Made by a program: the position numbers and the translations under genes
In this document: one piece after another, positions 44,511 through 55,409 of the stretch
Numbering within the stretch: the first letter of the stretch is position 1
Layout of the letters: the number at the start of each line of letters is the position of its first letter
Notes under the pieces: model-generated
Seen by the model: only the letters and a program-made list of their open reading frames with translations
Database searches by the model: none
What the model was told of the DNA's origin: nothing
Assembly (NCBI GenBank): GCA_963383645.1
Contig: OY726579.1
Location: forward strand, 2,473,778-2,537,777
Direction: 5' to 3'
Length of the DNA stretch: 64,000 nucleotides
Origin: Muscardinus avellanarius
Taxonomy: Eukaryota; Chordata; Mammalia; Rodentia; Gliridae

Positions 44511-44986
44511 GGGGGAGGGAGGCAAAAACAGTTGTCATTGAGATGGGCCGTCAAACCTGACAGCTTATTGCAAATTAAATCCTAAATCTGGTACCTTGAT
44601 GATTTAGGATAGTGCGTGAAAGGGAAAATGTGTGCTTTTTCAGAGGTGGTACAAACATTGACAAAATATAAGGCAGCCTTGAAATTTGACAATAACTTTT
44701 GCTTCCGTTCTTAGGGAAGTCCCTCACACCGTAATACTTACTGCACTCCCAAGGCGCGTGTGTAGTACTTGGAAAGAGTTTAGGTCCTTAATGGAGGAGT
44801 GGGGCCCCATGACAACTGCTCGCCGTGGACAATGTGTAAAACAGGTATAAGAAGTCTCTGGGTTCAAAGAACCCTTAAAAGTGATCCAGTGTATTTACTT
44901 TCACTTTAGACCTGCATAAATTGGGAAGGGGTGGCCACTTAATAGAAATAAGAGAAAATTTTGCCTTGTTTAAAAATAATTTTTTA
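44511..44986. other. Unique intron 3 sequence
   Basis: No confident repeat call. 44880-44935 weakly resembles a MIR end. Confidence 0.3.
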
Positions 44987-45320
44987 GCCGGGCGTGGTGG
45001 CGCACGCTCGTCATCCCCGCGCTCGGGAGGCGGAGACAGGAGGATGGCGCGGGTTCGGAGCCAGCCGCGCGCGCTGGCTTAGGAGGCCCTGTTTCCAAAT
45101 AAAAATGTAAAAATAGGTCTGGGAGTGTAGCCCGGAGGTAGAAGGGCTTCCAGGAACCCCAGTACCACAAAAAAATAAAAAAATAAATAAATAAAAATAA
45201 TTTTTTACAGCCAGCCGTGTGTTTTTATTTGGAAACAGGGTCTTGCTAAATTAAGGCACACTAGCCTTGAACCTGCAATCCCCCTGTCGCGGGCCTCCCA
45301 AGGACTGGAATTACAGGCCT
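44987..45320. repeat. Sense form B SINE and antisense B1 half
   Basis: 44987-45168 is one of the least decayed form B copies and shows the full 'agccagccgcgcgcgctggc' inverted repeat at about 45059-45079. 45217-45318 is an antisense B1 half beginning 'gtttttatttggaaacaggg'. Confidence 0.88.
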
Positions 45321-45764
45321 TAAGTATTACCATGTCCACTGGTATAAACACCAAGAAGTACGTGATAACAGACATGTGCAGAATCAGCAAGGGGATTGGT
45401 AGAATGACTCACTGTATGATATAACCAGGCTGTTAAAAATTACATGCAAACTCGGCCAAGGCCCACAAGGCTCTATGAAATCCACTGCCTGGCTCCTTCC
45501 CCAACCTCACTCTAAACCCCAGCTCACCCCTCCCTCCTTACCAGGCACACTCACCATGCCCACTGTCCGGGTTTCAGTTCGGCTGTCACCATGTGACAGA
45601 AGCCATCACACACCCCACAAGGAAGAGAGCCCAAAGAACCCGGCCACGCTCTATGCCAACCATAGTCTATTACTCCCCACACCCCAGGTATAAGAAATCC
45701 TACAAGGAAGAGAGCCCAAAGAACCCAGCCACGCTTCATGCCAACCACAGACTATTACTCTGTT
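45321..45764. repeat. Unique sequence with an imperfect 85-bp tandem duplication
   Basis: 'ggaagagagcccaaagaacc' begins at 45621 and again at 45706. The copies stay alignable for about 55 bp ('atgccaacca.ag.ctattactc'). The remainder of the segment is unique. Confidence 0.8.
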
Positions 45765-46172
45765 TCGTTTGTCGTGCTGGGTTTGAATCTGTGGACATTC
45801 TTTCTACCTCCAAGCTACACTACCAGTCCTATTTTAATTTTTTTTTTTCCTGGTACTTGGGATGAAACCAAGGGCATTTTACCTCTGAGCTATACCCCCA
45901 GCCCTATATTTTATTCTTTATTTTTGAAGCAGGGTCTCTCTAAGTTGCAAAGGACCTCACTAAGTAACCGGGATTGACCTCAAATCAGAGATCCTCCTGT
46001 CTCAGCCTCCAAAGTACTGGGATTACAAGAGTGTGCCACCATGCAGGCCTATTTTATTTTTTATTTGGAAATGGAGTCTTCACTAAGCTGCTGAGACTGG
46101 TCTTGAACCTGTAATACTCCTGTCTCAGCCTCCCAAGTACTGGGAATACAGGCATGCGCCACCAGGCTCAGC
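45765..46172 (-). repeat. dID half, form A SINE and B1 half, all antisense
   Basis: dID 45768-45830, full SINE 45840-46048, B1 half 46055-46172 ('tttggaaatggagtcttcac' to 'gccaccaggctcagc'). Confidence 0.82.
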
Positions 46173-46269
46173 ATATTCTATTTTAATCATAGGCTACCAT
46201 GATAGTCAACTATATACCTACTTGTTTGACTCTACTCCTTATCAGATTTCTAACAACTTGCAGCAGTGA

Positions 46270-46650
46270 CAGCTGAGCTCACCACACCACACTCTCCAGA
46301 GATCCAGACTGGCGCTCAAAAACACTGTAAGTGAAGCTGCCATCCCCACAGAAGAACGCCCAGTGCACCTAGCACTCTGTGATAAACTCCCTGGGTCTGA
46401 GACTTTGCGGTTCAACCCTGTGAAGGTGGGGGTGGAGTCTACAACTTGAAACAGTGGTAGCCAAGTTCACCATGCCCTCCAGAGATCCAGAGTGGCGATC
46501 AACAACACCTTAAGTGAAGCCGCAGTCCCTGTGAAGGAGAGCTCAGCGTGGCTCCCGCAGGGACTCACACAGCTGCGATGAAATCTCTGGGTCTGAGACT
46601 TTGTGGTTCAACTCAGGTAGGTGGGGGTGGAGTCTGTTGTTGGACATAGC
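46270..46650 (+). repeat. Tandem segments in L1 5' UTR, period about 172 bp
   Basis: 'ctccagagatccagactggc' at about 46295 recurs as 'ctccagagatccagagtggc' at about 46477. 'ctgggtctgagactttgcgg' at about 46391 recurs as 'ctgggtctgagactttgtgg' at about 46587. Spacing is 180-196 bp, with small indels. The 30957 element has one such segment near 31790. Confidence 0.75.
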
Positions 46651-47536
46651 AGAGGCTCAGACAGACTCAGGTTCTGCATCAGTGAAATATGTTGGGGGAG
46701 ACCTCTGCTTAACACTAGATCAAACGAGTAGACTCTCCGAGATCACCACAGACCACCCAATCATGGTGAATGGGGAAAAGTTAGACCAGCCTAGCCCTCA
46801 CTGTGGAGAACAGACTCTTACATTGAGTTTGGTCTCAGAGGTATCTGCCACCTACAGAGGCAGACCGAGACTCCACAACTGTGGAAAGTGTGGAGGGTGA
46901 CCTGTGCTTAACACTAGATCCAGCCCCATTGATACCAGCCATCTTCATAGACTAAGACTCAGAGAACCAGGCTCGCAGGAAAGGTGCCAGTGGCACTGGG
47001 TATCTGCAAAGAGAGGAACTGCGGAGGCCCAGTCTGCTGAATATTCATATATTTGTAGAATTGCATTAGTTTGTTGTCGGTGTTGTTTTGGGTTTTTTTG
47101 GGGTATGTGTGTGTCTGTGTGTCTGTGTGTGTGTGTATGCCTGTTTGTGTACTCTCTTCCCATACCTCTCCCAAGCTTCTTCCCTTGTACATACCTACTC
47201 TCTTCTCTCTTCTTTTTTCTTTTTTTCTCTCTTCTCTTCCTTGTCTTATATTAAATCCATGTCGTATCACTATACCAGAAACTCTACATTTGTTACTAGA
47301 ATACTACTAAATTTTCACTATCTCTAATCTCTAGTATATACTACCTTACCAAACTCATACTCTCATTATATTCAATCCTATCTGAGGCTTTACCCTATTC
47401 TTGCATTTACAATTTCACGTCCTTCCTCACTCAACCTTCACTGTTGAATATAATACAACTTGCCATTGGATATACCAGCTGACACCTAGAGACTGCAAGA
47501 AATCTATCAAAAGCAACAGATACAAACTTCTGAAAT

Positions 47537-48454
47537 CATGCGAAAAAGGAATAACAAGAAAACAATGAGCTCCCACAATACCACAATAATGGAACCTGAC
47601 AACACAGATTTGCAGAGATCTCCAGAAGGTCAAATCAGGAATGTAACTATAGAAATAATATAGAACTTCCAAAAACAATTTAGAGAGAGTTTGAAAGAAA
47701 TAAAAGATGCAATCATTGAAGTGAAGGTATTGTTTCAAACTATAAACAATCAATTAGACCACATGCAGAACAGAATCTCACTTCTAGAAAATGATCACTC
47801 CAAAAATGAACACATAGTATATAACTTAGAAAAAACAATTTGACGGCATGAATTGGACATTGAAGAAATATGGGCCCATTTTAAAAGAGCTAACCTAAAA
47901 ATAATTGGCATAGAAGAGGGAAAAGGTGAAACCAAAGAAATCAACAATCTTTTCAAAGAAGTTATATCAGAAAATTTTATAAACATAGAGCAAGACATCA
48001 ATACACAGGTACAGAAAACTTAAAGAACCCCCTTTAGACAAGGTAAGGTCAGAGAAAAGGCTCATCGCGCCACATAATAGTCAAACTGACCAATGTAGAA
48101 GCCAAGGAGAGAATCTTAAAGGCAACAAAAACAAAAGACCAAGTGACATTCAGAGGCAAACCAATTAGAATAACTCCAGACTTCCCAAACCAAGTCATGA
48201 AAGCCAGAAGGGCCTGGAGTAGCATATTCCAAACTCTGAAAGAAAACAACTTGCGGCCAAAAATTTCCTGCCCAGAAAAACTATCTCTCAAATTAGATGG
48301 GGAGATAAAAATCTTCTATGACAAACAGCTGGCAGAATTTATGTCTTCCAAACCAGCACTAGAGAAAATATTCAAAGAGATTAACTGCAAAGAAGAAATT
48401 AGTAATACACACCAGAACCAGAGAAACAAGAACTTCCATCCAGAAGACAACTAA
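47537..48454 (+). pseudogene. L1 ORF1 remnant
   Basis: It starts at ATG near 47537 ('atgcgaaaaaggaataacaa') and has several in-frame stops. The last 103 codons (48143-48454) remain open, with FRGKPIRITPDFPNQVMKAR, nearly identical to the same region at 32540-32840. A TGA occurs at the same point as in the 32.2-kb copy ('atttgacggcatgaattgga'), at a CpG site. Confidence 0.88.
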
Positions 48455-49383
48455 GCAAAGAAGAACAAACACTACGCTAAACAGAAGCTAAATCTCAATA
48501 TGTTAGGAATTAAAAATCATCTCTTAACAATCACACTGAACATAAATGGCCTCAACTCCCCAATAAAAAGACATAAAGTGGCAAAATGGATTAAAAACCA
48601 GAATCCATCTACCTGCTGCCTGCAAGAAACACGCCTTACAAGTAAAGATAGTAACAAACTTAAGGTGATGGGCCGTAGCAAGGTAATTCATGCTGATGGA
48701 ACTCGAAGGCAAGCTGAAGTAGCAACAATGATAGCAGACAAGGTAAACTTCAAGTCCGAGCTTATTAGAAGAGACAAAGAAGGTCATTTTTTACTAACAA
48801 AAGGAACAATCCAGCAAGAGGAAATAATGATAGTCACTATTTATGCCCCAAACATAGTTGTAGCTACTTTCATAAAACAAACTCTTATGTGACATTAAGT
48901 CACACATAAATTCCAATACAATAATATTGGAAGACTTCAACACACCTCTCAAAACACTAGACCGATCTTCCAGACAAAAAGTCAGTAAAGATGCCTCAGA
49001 CCTAAAGAACAGCACCAACCAAATGGACCTATTAGACACACACAGAATATTCCACCCAACTACAGCAGTTCACATTTTTCTCAGCTGTTCACCGAACCTT
49101 CTCCAAAACAGATCACATCCTGGGCCACAAAGTGAGCACTAGCAAATTCAAAAAATGTGACATACATTCCTGTGTCTTTTCAGACCATAATGTAATAAAA
49201 CTAGAAATTAACTATGAGAAGACCCAGAGAAACCACATAAACATGTGGAGACTGACACCACACTGCTTAATGAAGAATGGGTCATAGAAGAAGTAAGGAA
49301 TGAAATGAAGAAGTAAGGAGTGAAATCAAAAAACTTCTAGAAACAAACGAAAATAGAGATACAACATATCAAAACCTCTGGGA

Positions 49384-49593
49384 CAGCTCGGCATGGTGGC
49401 ACACGCTTGTAATCCCAGCACTTCAGAGGCAGAGACAGGAGGATTGTACAAGTTCAAAGCCAGCCTCAGCTAGTGAGGCTCTCAGAAACTTAGTGAGACC
49501 CTGTTTCCACATAAAGTATAAAAGAGATCTGGGAGTATAGCCCGGAGGTAGAATAGCCCCTGAGTTCCACCCCCAGTATCACATACACAAACA

Positions 49594-49636
<43 letters not shown>
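49384..49636 (+). repeat. Form C SINE with (CA)n, inserted in L1 ORF2
   Basis: Head 'agctcggcatggtggcacac', 'gatctgggagtatagcccgg', dID end 'cagtatcac', then (CA)n 49583-49636. L1 sequence resumes after 'tagtaataataaaaactctggga'; 'aaa.ctctggga' flanks both sides. Confidence 0.88.
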
Positions 49637-49638
<2 letters not shown>

Positions 49639-50054
49639 TAATAATAAAAACTCTGGGATACTGGGACACTTTGAAGGCAGTATTAAGAAGAAAATTTATA
49701 GCACTGAGTGCTCACATAAGAAGAACAGAAAATCACCAAATAAATAACTTAATGAACACCTCAAAGCCCTTGAAAAACAGGAACAATCTAACCCAAAGCC
49801 AGTAGAAGAGAGGAAATTATTAAAATCCGAGCAGAAACCAACAAAGTAGAGAATAAAAGAAAATTAAAAAATCAACAAAACCAAAAGCTGGTTTCTTGAA
49901 AAAGTTAACAAGATACGTAAACCACTACCCAACTTAACAACAACAATAAAAAAGAGAATCAAGCCAAATTAAGAAGACATTAAAAAGGAGATATTACCAC
50001 TGATAGCACTGACAGTGCAGAAATCCAAAAGATTATTGGAAACTACTTTCAAAA

Positions 50055-50310
50055 ACTAGAGCTGGGCGTGGTGGCGCACGCTTGTAATCCCAGCATTCGG
50101 GAGAATGAAACTGGAGGATCACGGTTCGCGGACAGCCTCAGCTACTTAGTGAAGCCCTCTGCAACTTTGTGAGACCCTGTTTCAAAATAAAGACTAAAAA
50201 TAGGGCAGGGGGTGTGGCTCAGAGATCATATGTCCCTGGGTTCCATCCCCAGACCAAGAAAAACAACAACAAAACAAAAACAAAAACAAAAACAAAAACA
50301 AAAACAAAAA
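50055..50310 (+). repeat. Form A SINE with (AAAAC)n tail, inserted in L1 ORF2
   Basis: Head 'agctgggcgtggtggcgcac', dID end 'ccatccccagacc', then AACAAC and (AAAAC)n to 50310. 'aaaactaga' occurs at both ends (50051, 50306), a likely target-site duplication. Confidence 0.9.
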
Positions 50311-50634
50311 AACTAGACTCCTACAAAATGGAAAATCTGGAAGAAATTGACAACTTCCTAGATAAATACAATCTTCCTAAACTGAGTCAAGAAGATATAG
50401 AAAATTTAAACCAACCAATACCAATCAAAGAGATTGAAACAGCAATAAAGAGCCTTAACAAAAAACAATTCTATACCCTCCAAGAAAATAAGGCTGTGTA
50501 GCTGGTTCTCCTGTTGTATCCACATTTGAGAACATCCCAGCCCACACCACACAAGGAACAGATATTGGTTGGTTGAGAAAATTCACCTGTGGCTTAGATT
50601 TGCATGATTTCCAAGCCCCAGGTGGCACTCTTCC

Positions 50635-50639
50635 AGATG

Positions 50640-50682
<43 letters not shown>

Positions 50683-50895
50683 TTTTGCCGTACTGAGGAT
50701 GAAACCCAGGGGCATTCTGCCCCGAGCTAAACCCCCCTCCCTATTTTTTGTTCTTTACTTGTAAACTGGGTCTCACTGAATTGCAGAGGGCCTCACTAAG
50801 TAGCTGAGGCTGGCCATGAACCACGGTCCTCCTTTCTCAGCCTCCCGAATGCTCGGATTACAAGTGTGCGCACCACCACGCCAGGCTTAGATGAA
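50635..50895 (-). repeat. (CA)n and antisense form A SINE with target duplication
   Basis: 'agatgaacac' at 50636 and again at 50888 flank (CA)n (50643-50682) and the SINE (50683-50887, ending 'ccaccacgccaggct'). Bases 50501-50634 are unassigned. Confidence 0.85.
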
Positions 50896-51139
50896 CACCA
50901 ATTTTAAACATTGGCCTTTCAGTGAGATACCCTTTGGGAGCAAAAGAAAGATAATCAATCCTAGCTCAGGGGTTTAAGCAGAGGTCTGTAGTGGGAAAGA
51001 CAAGAATCAGATGCCACCCTGGGATGGACCCAGATCTCAGGTGCGCAATCTCCATCTCCTGGGTCAGAGCTCACTTATTAGTTAGAAAAGGAAGGATTTT
51101 TTTGCCAAGTCATTTTGTACTACATTTTTTTTCTATTTC

Positions 51140-51205
51140 TCTTGGTGGTAATGGGGATCAGATACAGGGGCATCCTACCTCTGAGCAATACTCTATCCCT
51201 ATATT

Positions 51206-51252
<47 letters not shown>

Positions 51253-51733
51253 TTGGTGGTACTGGGGTTCCTGGAAGCCCTTCTTCCTCCAGGCTACACT
51301 CCCAGACCTATTTTTACATTTTTTAAATTTGGAAACAGGGTCTCCTAAGCCAGCGCGCGCGGCTGGCTTCGAACCTGCGCGATCCTCCTGTCTCTACCTC
51401 CCAAGCGCGGGGATGACAAGCGTGCGCCACCACGCCCGGCTTATGATCCTCCTGTTTTAGCCCCCTTTAAGTACTGAGATTACAGGACAGCACCACCGCA
51501 CTCAGCTCATATGGATATTTTCTTTTTTCTTTTTTTTTTTTTTTTTGGTGGTACTGGGGTTCCTGGAAGCCCTTCTACCTCCGGGCTACACTCCCAGACC
51601 TATTTTTACATTTTTTAAATTTGGAAACAGGGTCTCCTAAGCCAGCGCGCGCGGCTGGCTTCGAGCCTGCGCGATCCTCCTGTCTCTGCCTCCCAAGCAC
51701 GGGGATGACAAGTGTGTGCCACCACGCCTGGCT
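51140..51733 (-). repeat. Nested SINEs: form B inside an older SINE, then a second form B
   Basis: An older antisense SINE starts with its dID (51142-51200) and ends with its B1 head (51442-51508, 'tatgatcctcctgttttagc'). Between them are (TTTA)n (51202-51254) and a form B copy (51255-51441). A second form B copy (51527-51733) follows, sharing the variant 'acattttttaaatttggaaa' and the full 'ccagcgcgcgcggctggc' motif. Bases 50896-51139 are unassigned. Confidence 0.85.
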
Positions 51734-52404
51734 TTCTACTTAACTATCCCTCAGCACTCTGGACAGACAAGATTTGAGATCCTTTTTACTTCTTAATCCC
51801 ACTGGGTCCTCAAGAAGCCAGGACATGAAAAGAAATTTCAGGACACCTTAAACAGGCATTTCTAAACTAAGCCTCTGGGACTACAGCACACTCACTCACC
51901 GTCTTATCAGGGGCCTGAGAGAAGGTTATAAAAAAACCGTGGCCCCTATTATCCTGTTCCATGGGGTTCTCATCTTGCAGGTTTATCGTGGTTTGCTTCC
52001 TGAGTTCCTGCCACACGGGCTAAGTCAGGCAAACAACTACTCTTTTCAAAAGAAGACACAAAAGACCGCGTAACGTTTTTATCTTATCTGGCCGGCCGGC
52101 CTCAGTTCAATGACCGTGAACCCCGCTAACCCGAAGCCCAGGCCCAGGCGCGTCCAGTGTCGCTGGCTGAGGGGAAGCTGACTTTGCAACCTGAGACGGG
52201 TCAGACCGGGTCTGCGCCCTGCGGCTTCCAAATCGAAATGCTCCTCCCGAAAGGCACTCACTGCTACGGTTCTGTTTCTTTGACGAATATATATTAAGTG
52301 TTTATTAAATATTGACAGTTACCAGGCTATTGAATAATATCAGTGAATTCCCACCCAACTTCATAGAAAGGATCTAAGAAGGAGAAGAGCATTAAGAAAT
52401 ATCC
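51734..52404. other. Unique intron 3 sequence with possible MIR
   Basis: No B1-dID for 670 bp. 52285-52350 ('attaagtgtttattaaatat' then 'acagttaccaggct') resembles a reverse-complement MIR 3' part. Confidence 0.4.
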
Positions 52405-52728
52405 ATGCTGGGCGTGGTGGTGTGCGCCTGTGATCCCAGGACTCCGGAGGATCCCGGGTTCAAGGCCAGCCTCCGCAATGGAGTGAGACCGTCAGCTACC
52501 TAGCAAGACCCTATTTCAAAATAAAAGAGGGACTGGTGGCGGGAGGTCAAGCTCAGAGATAAGACTGCCTCTGGGTTCATCCCCAGTACCATGAGAGAGA
52601 GAAAGAGAGAAAAAGAGAAAGGGAGAAAGGGAGAGAGGAAGAAAGGAAGAAAGGAAGAAAGGAAGAAAGGAAGAAAGGAAGAAAGAAAGAAAGAAAGAAA
52701 GGATGGATGGATGGATGGATGGATGGGT
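52405..52728 (+). repeat. Form A-like SINE, (GAAAG/GGAAGAAA)n and (GGAT)n
   Basis: Head 'tgctgggcgtggtggtgtgc', dID end 'tcatccccagtaccatg', then purine-rich repeats 52590-52700 and (GGAT)n 52701-52726. Confidence 0.87.
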
Positions 52729-53099
52729 CAAGTCCCCCCTCCCCTCCCCCACGTGATCCCTCACCAGGGATAGGAGTCAAACCCTGGAAGCTAGAAGCAG
52801 AGATAACACAAAACATACTCCAGAGGTCGACAGAATACAGATGGCGCGTGAGAATCTGTGTTCCGCCCCCCAAACACCGGCTCACAAGCAGAACCACTTC
52901 CGCCCCGCCACGTGGGTCGCTCAGCCGGCCAATTGGAACTCGCACAACTCTCCAAATGCGTGCCTCAATGGTCCCTTTCCCCACGGCCTGTTGACTCCTC
53001 AAGGCTGTCGGGTCTGAATCAAGCAGCAGCTTTTGATAACCTGGCTGGTATTTTACCTCCTTCGTGAATCCCTACCTTCATTTTCAACGTTCCAAGAAA
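52729..53099. other. Unique intron 3 sequence, moderately GC-rich
   Basis: Contains a CACGTG-type E-box in two places (about 52750 'cccacgtgatcc' and 52910 'gccacgtgggtc'). No exon or repeat recognised. Confidence 0.4.
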
Positions 53100-53388
53100 T
53101 ATCCACACAAATCCCAGTACTTAAGAGACTGAGGCAGGAAGATTGCAAATTTGAGGCCAGTACCTCAAATATAATTCTTTTTTTCATGTGTGGTAGTAGA
53201 GATTGAACCCAGAGGTATTCTACCTCTAAGATACATCCCCCAGCCCAATTTTTTATTCTTTATTTTGAAACAGGGTCTCACTGAGTTGTGGAGGTCCTAA
53301 GTAGCTGAGGCTGGCTGCAAACCCAAATCCTCTTGTCTCAGCCTCCCAAGTACTAGGATTACGAGCGTGCACCACCACACCAGGCAAT
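53100..53388. repeat. Sense B1 fragment and antisense form A SINE
   Basis: 53108-53170 is a B1 core fragment ('aatcccagtacttaagagac'). 53185-53388 is antisense, ending 'ccaccacaccaggc'. Confidence 0.8.
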
Positions 53389-53404
53389 ATAATTCTAAAT
53401 ACTG

Positions 53405-53770
53405 GCCACAAGGACCAATAGCAAGATAGAGTCTAGTGAAATCAATATACTAAAGGAAAAGTAAAAATAAAATAAAATCCTGGGGTATCCAGGCAAAAGT
53501 AACAAGTGTGGAAAAAAAAAACAGATTATCATCAGACTTTATAAGAGCAATGCTTTATTCTGAAAGTAAACAAAAAGTATGAGATACTTAAGGAAAATAA
53601 ATGTACACCCAAGATTTCATACCCAGCACAACTAACTTTGAAATATAAAGAGCACTAACAGTTATCAACATCAAAAATCCGGGAAATACTGTTCCACGGC
53701 CAGTTCCTGCAGTATCTAGCAGAAAATAAGCTTCCCCAGTTCACATGACTAAGGAGACACTGAATACACA
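53405..53770 (+). repeat. Probable old HAL1/L1 ORF1 fragment
   Basis: 'cccaagatttcatacccagc' followed by 'acaactaactttgaaatata' and later 'gtatctagcagaaaataagc' follow the order of the ORF1 3' region of half-LINE/L1 elements ('...atacccagcaaaact...'). Strongly diverged; family not certain. Confidence 0.45.
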
Positions 53771-53807
53771 AAGCATCCGATATGTAGTTGTTTGTAGAAT
53801 TTAAACA

Positions 53808-53973
53808 AGAAGCTGTGCATGGTGGCGCACCCCATAACCCCAGGATTTGGGGGACTGAGAAGGAGGACTGCCAGCCTCAGCAACCTGGGGAGGCTCTGTA
53901 TTCGAAACAAGAAATAAAATAGTGCTGAGGGTATAGCTCATAGATACAACGCCCCTGGCTTCAACCCCCAGTA

Positions 53974-54018
<45 letters not shown>
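53808..54018 (+). repeat. Form A SINE ending in (CA)n
   Basis: Head 'agctgtgcatggtggcgcac' with a deletion after it, dID 'cttcaacccccagtacc', then (CA)n 53976-54018. Confidence 0.87.
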
Positions 54019-54020
<2 letters not shown>

Positions 54021-54649
54021 TTAAACATGAGTTAAAAAGCAGAGTACCCTATGCAATGAACATACGCTTCAATAATAGAGAACTAGTTCAACTATTTTAA
54101 AACTGGGAAGAAACAGGAAAAGCATAGATAAAACACTGGGCCTTTCTTAAACCTATTCTCAGTAATTACGTTGGTGATGATAGCACTGGTATTGTTATTT
54201 TGAACCTCTTATGTATGGAACCCAGGATGAATCAAATGAATAATTATGAACTCTTCTAATTTTATCCCCTGTGTCCCTGGGAACCAAGATTCCTGGTATG
54301 GAGAAGAAAAGAGAAATTTGTAATACGGAATAAACAATGTTAAAACAAAACAATGTTAAAACAAAACAATGTTAAAATAAAAGTAAAAAATGGAAGTAGC
54401 ATTCTGAACCCACGGCACATTTTATCTTAGTTCTGTTCACCAAGGACACCCATAAGTTACCAACAAATCTAAAAGCAACCGGTGCACCTAGAACCTAGAG
54501 TGGGTCCAGGAAATACTGTCTCCTACTAAAAACAGAGTCTTCTTAGACTAATTGTTAATTCCAGGCTGATAGTAGAGATATATCCTGTTATTAGAAAAAG
54601 CAAAGGGGCCATTCAGAACAATGAGAGTCAGCTTAAAAGGACTCAGTGC
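54019..54649. other. Unique intron 3 sequence with a short 18-bp tandem repeat
   Basis: 'aacaatgttaaaacaaaaca' is repeated about three times at 54335-54378 (18-bp period). Nothing else recognised. Confidence 0.5.
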
Positions 54650-55045
54650 CAGCTGGGCATGGTACTACGCTCAGTATTTGGGAGGCTGAGACAGGAGGAT
54701 CACAGTGTTGAGGACAGCCTCAGCTACTTAGCAGGACCCCTTTCTGATGTAGATTTAAAAAGAGCTGAGGGAGGCAAGCGTGGTGGCGCACGCTTGTAAT
54801 CCTAGTACTTGGGAGGCTGAGACAGGAGGATCGCAGGTTCGAGGCCAGCCTCAACTACTTAGGCCCTCTGCAACTCAGTGAGACACTGTTTCAAAATAAA
54901 GAAAAAATAAGGATGGAGATGTAGCTTGGAGGTAGAATCCCCCTGGGTTCAATCCCCAGTACCACACAAAAAAAGGGGGGCTGAGGGTATATATAGCTCA
55001 AAGGTAGGAAGCTCCTGGATTCGATCCCCAGTACCAAAAAAAAAG
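54650..55045 (+). repeat. Truncated B1, form A SINE and lone dID
   Basis: 54652-54755 (B1 with deletions), 54777-54968 (form A) and dID 54980-55040 ('tatatagctcaaaggtagga'). Confidence 0.83.
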
Positions 55046-55409
55046 AGCGAGAAAATTTGACCTTGATTTCAAATGAATCAACCCCATAACATATGCATAT
55101 ATCCTGAGCTCCTAGAGATGTTTTCTTTTAAAAAATAAAATCTGGTAATTACATAAATTCACATTTGTAAGAAAACTGCAGAGAACTAAATATATGCACA
55201 AACTGGTGAAATCAGACTCAGATAAGTGGGTCAGATCAATTTTTATTTCTCTGGTTGTGAAACTGTACTATAATTATACACGCCGGTCCCACTAGAGGAA
55301 ACGCGAAAAAGGGCACACGGGTTGGCTCTACATGATCTCTTCCAGTGCATGAGCATCTGCAGATATCTAAAAGTGAAAATGTTCAATTTGAAAAAAGACC
55401 CAAGTGGAG
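55046..55409. other. Unique intron 3 sequence
   Basis: AT-rich; nothing recognised. Confidence 0.35.

Larger units (their letters stand above)
46230..50500 (+). mobile_element. Decayed, 3'-truncated L1
   Basis: 5' UTR with repeated segments (from about 46230), ORF1 remnant (47537-48454), ORF2 remnant from 48500 to about 50500 where L1 similarity ends inside the reverse-transcriptase region. Two B1-dID SINEs are inserted in ORF2. It shares 5' UTR and ORF1 sequence with the 30957 element, so the two are related subfamilies, but it carries more stops and shifts. It lies in intron 3, antisense to SUMF1. Confidence 0.88.
48500..50500 (+). pseudogene. L1 ORF2 remnant (endonuclease and start of RT)
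   Basis: An open stretch at 48500-48892 shows endonuclease-domain words NINGLNSPIKRHK, CLQETRLTSKD and VTIYAPN. A frameshift and stops follow near 48893. More diverged ORF2 sequence continues to 49383, 49637-50054 and 50311-50500, the last reading 'LNQPIPIKEIETAIKSLNKK', which leads into the reverse transcriptase in intact L1s. No RT catalytic motif is present. Nonfunctional. Confidence 0.88.

Noticed and set aside
52750..52915. CACGTG E-boxes at about 52750 and 52910 as a second promoter
   Set aside because: Not in a CpG island, no exon nearby; two hexamers in 370 bp of GC-moderate DNA are weak evidence.
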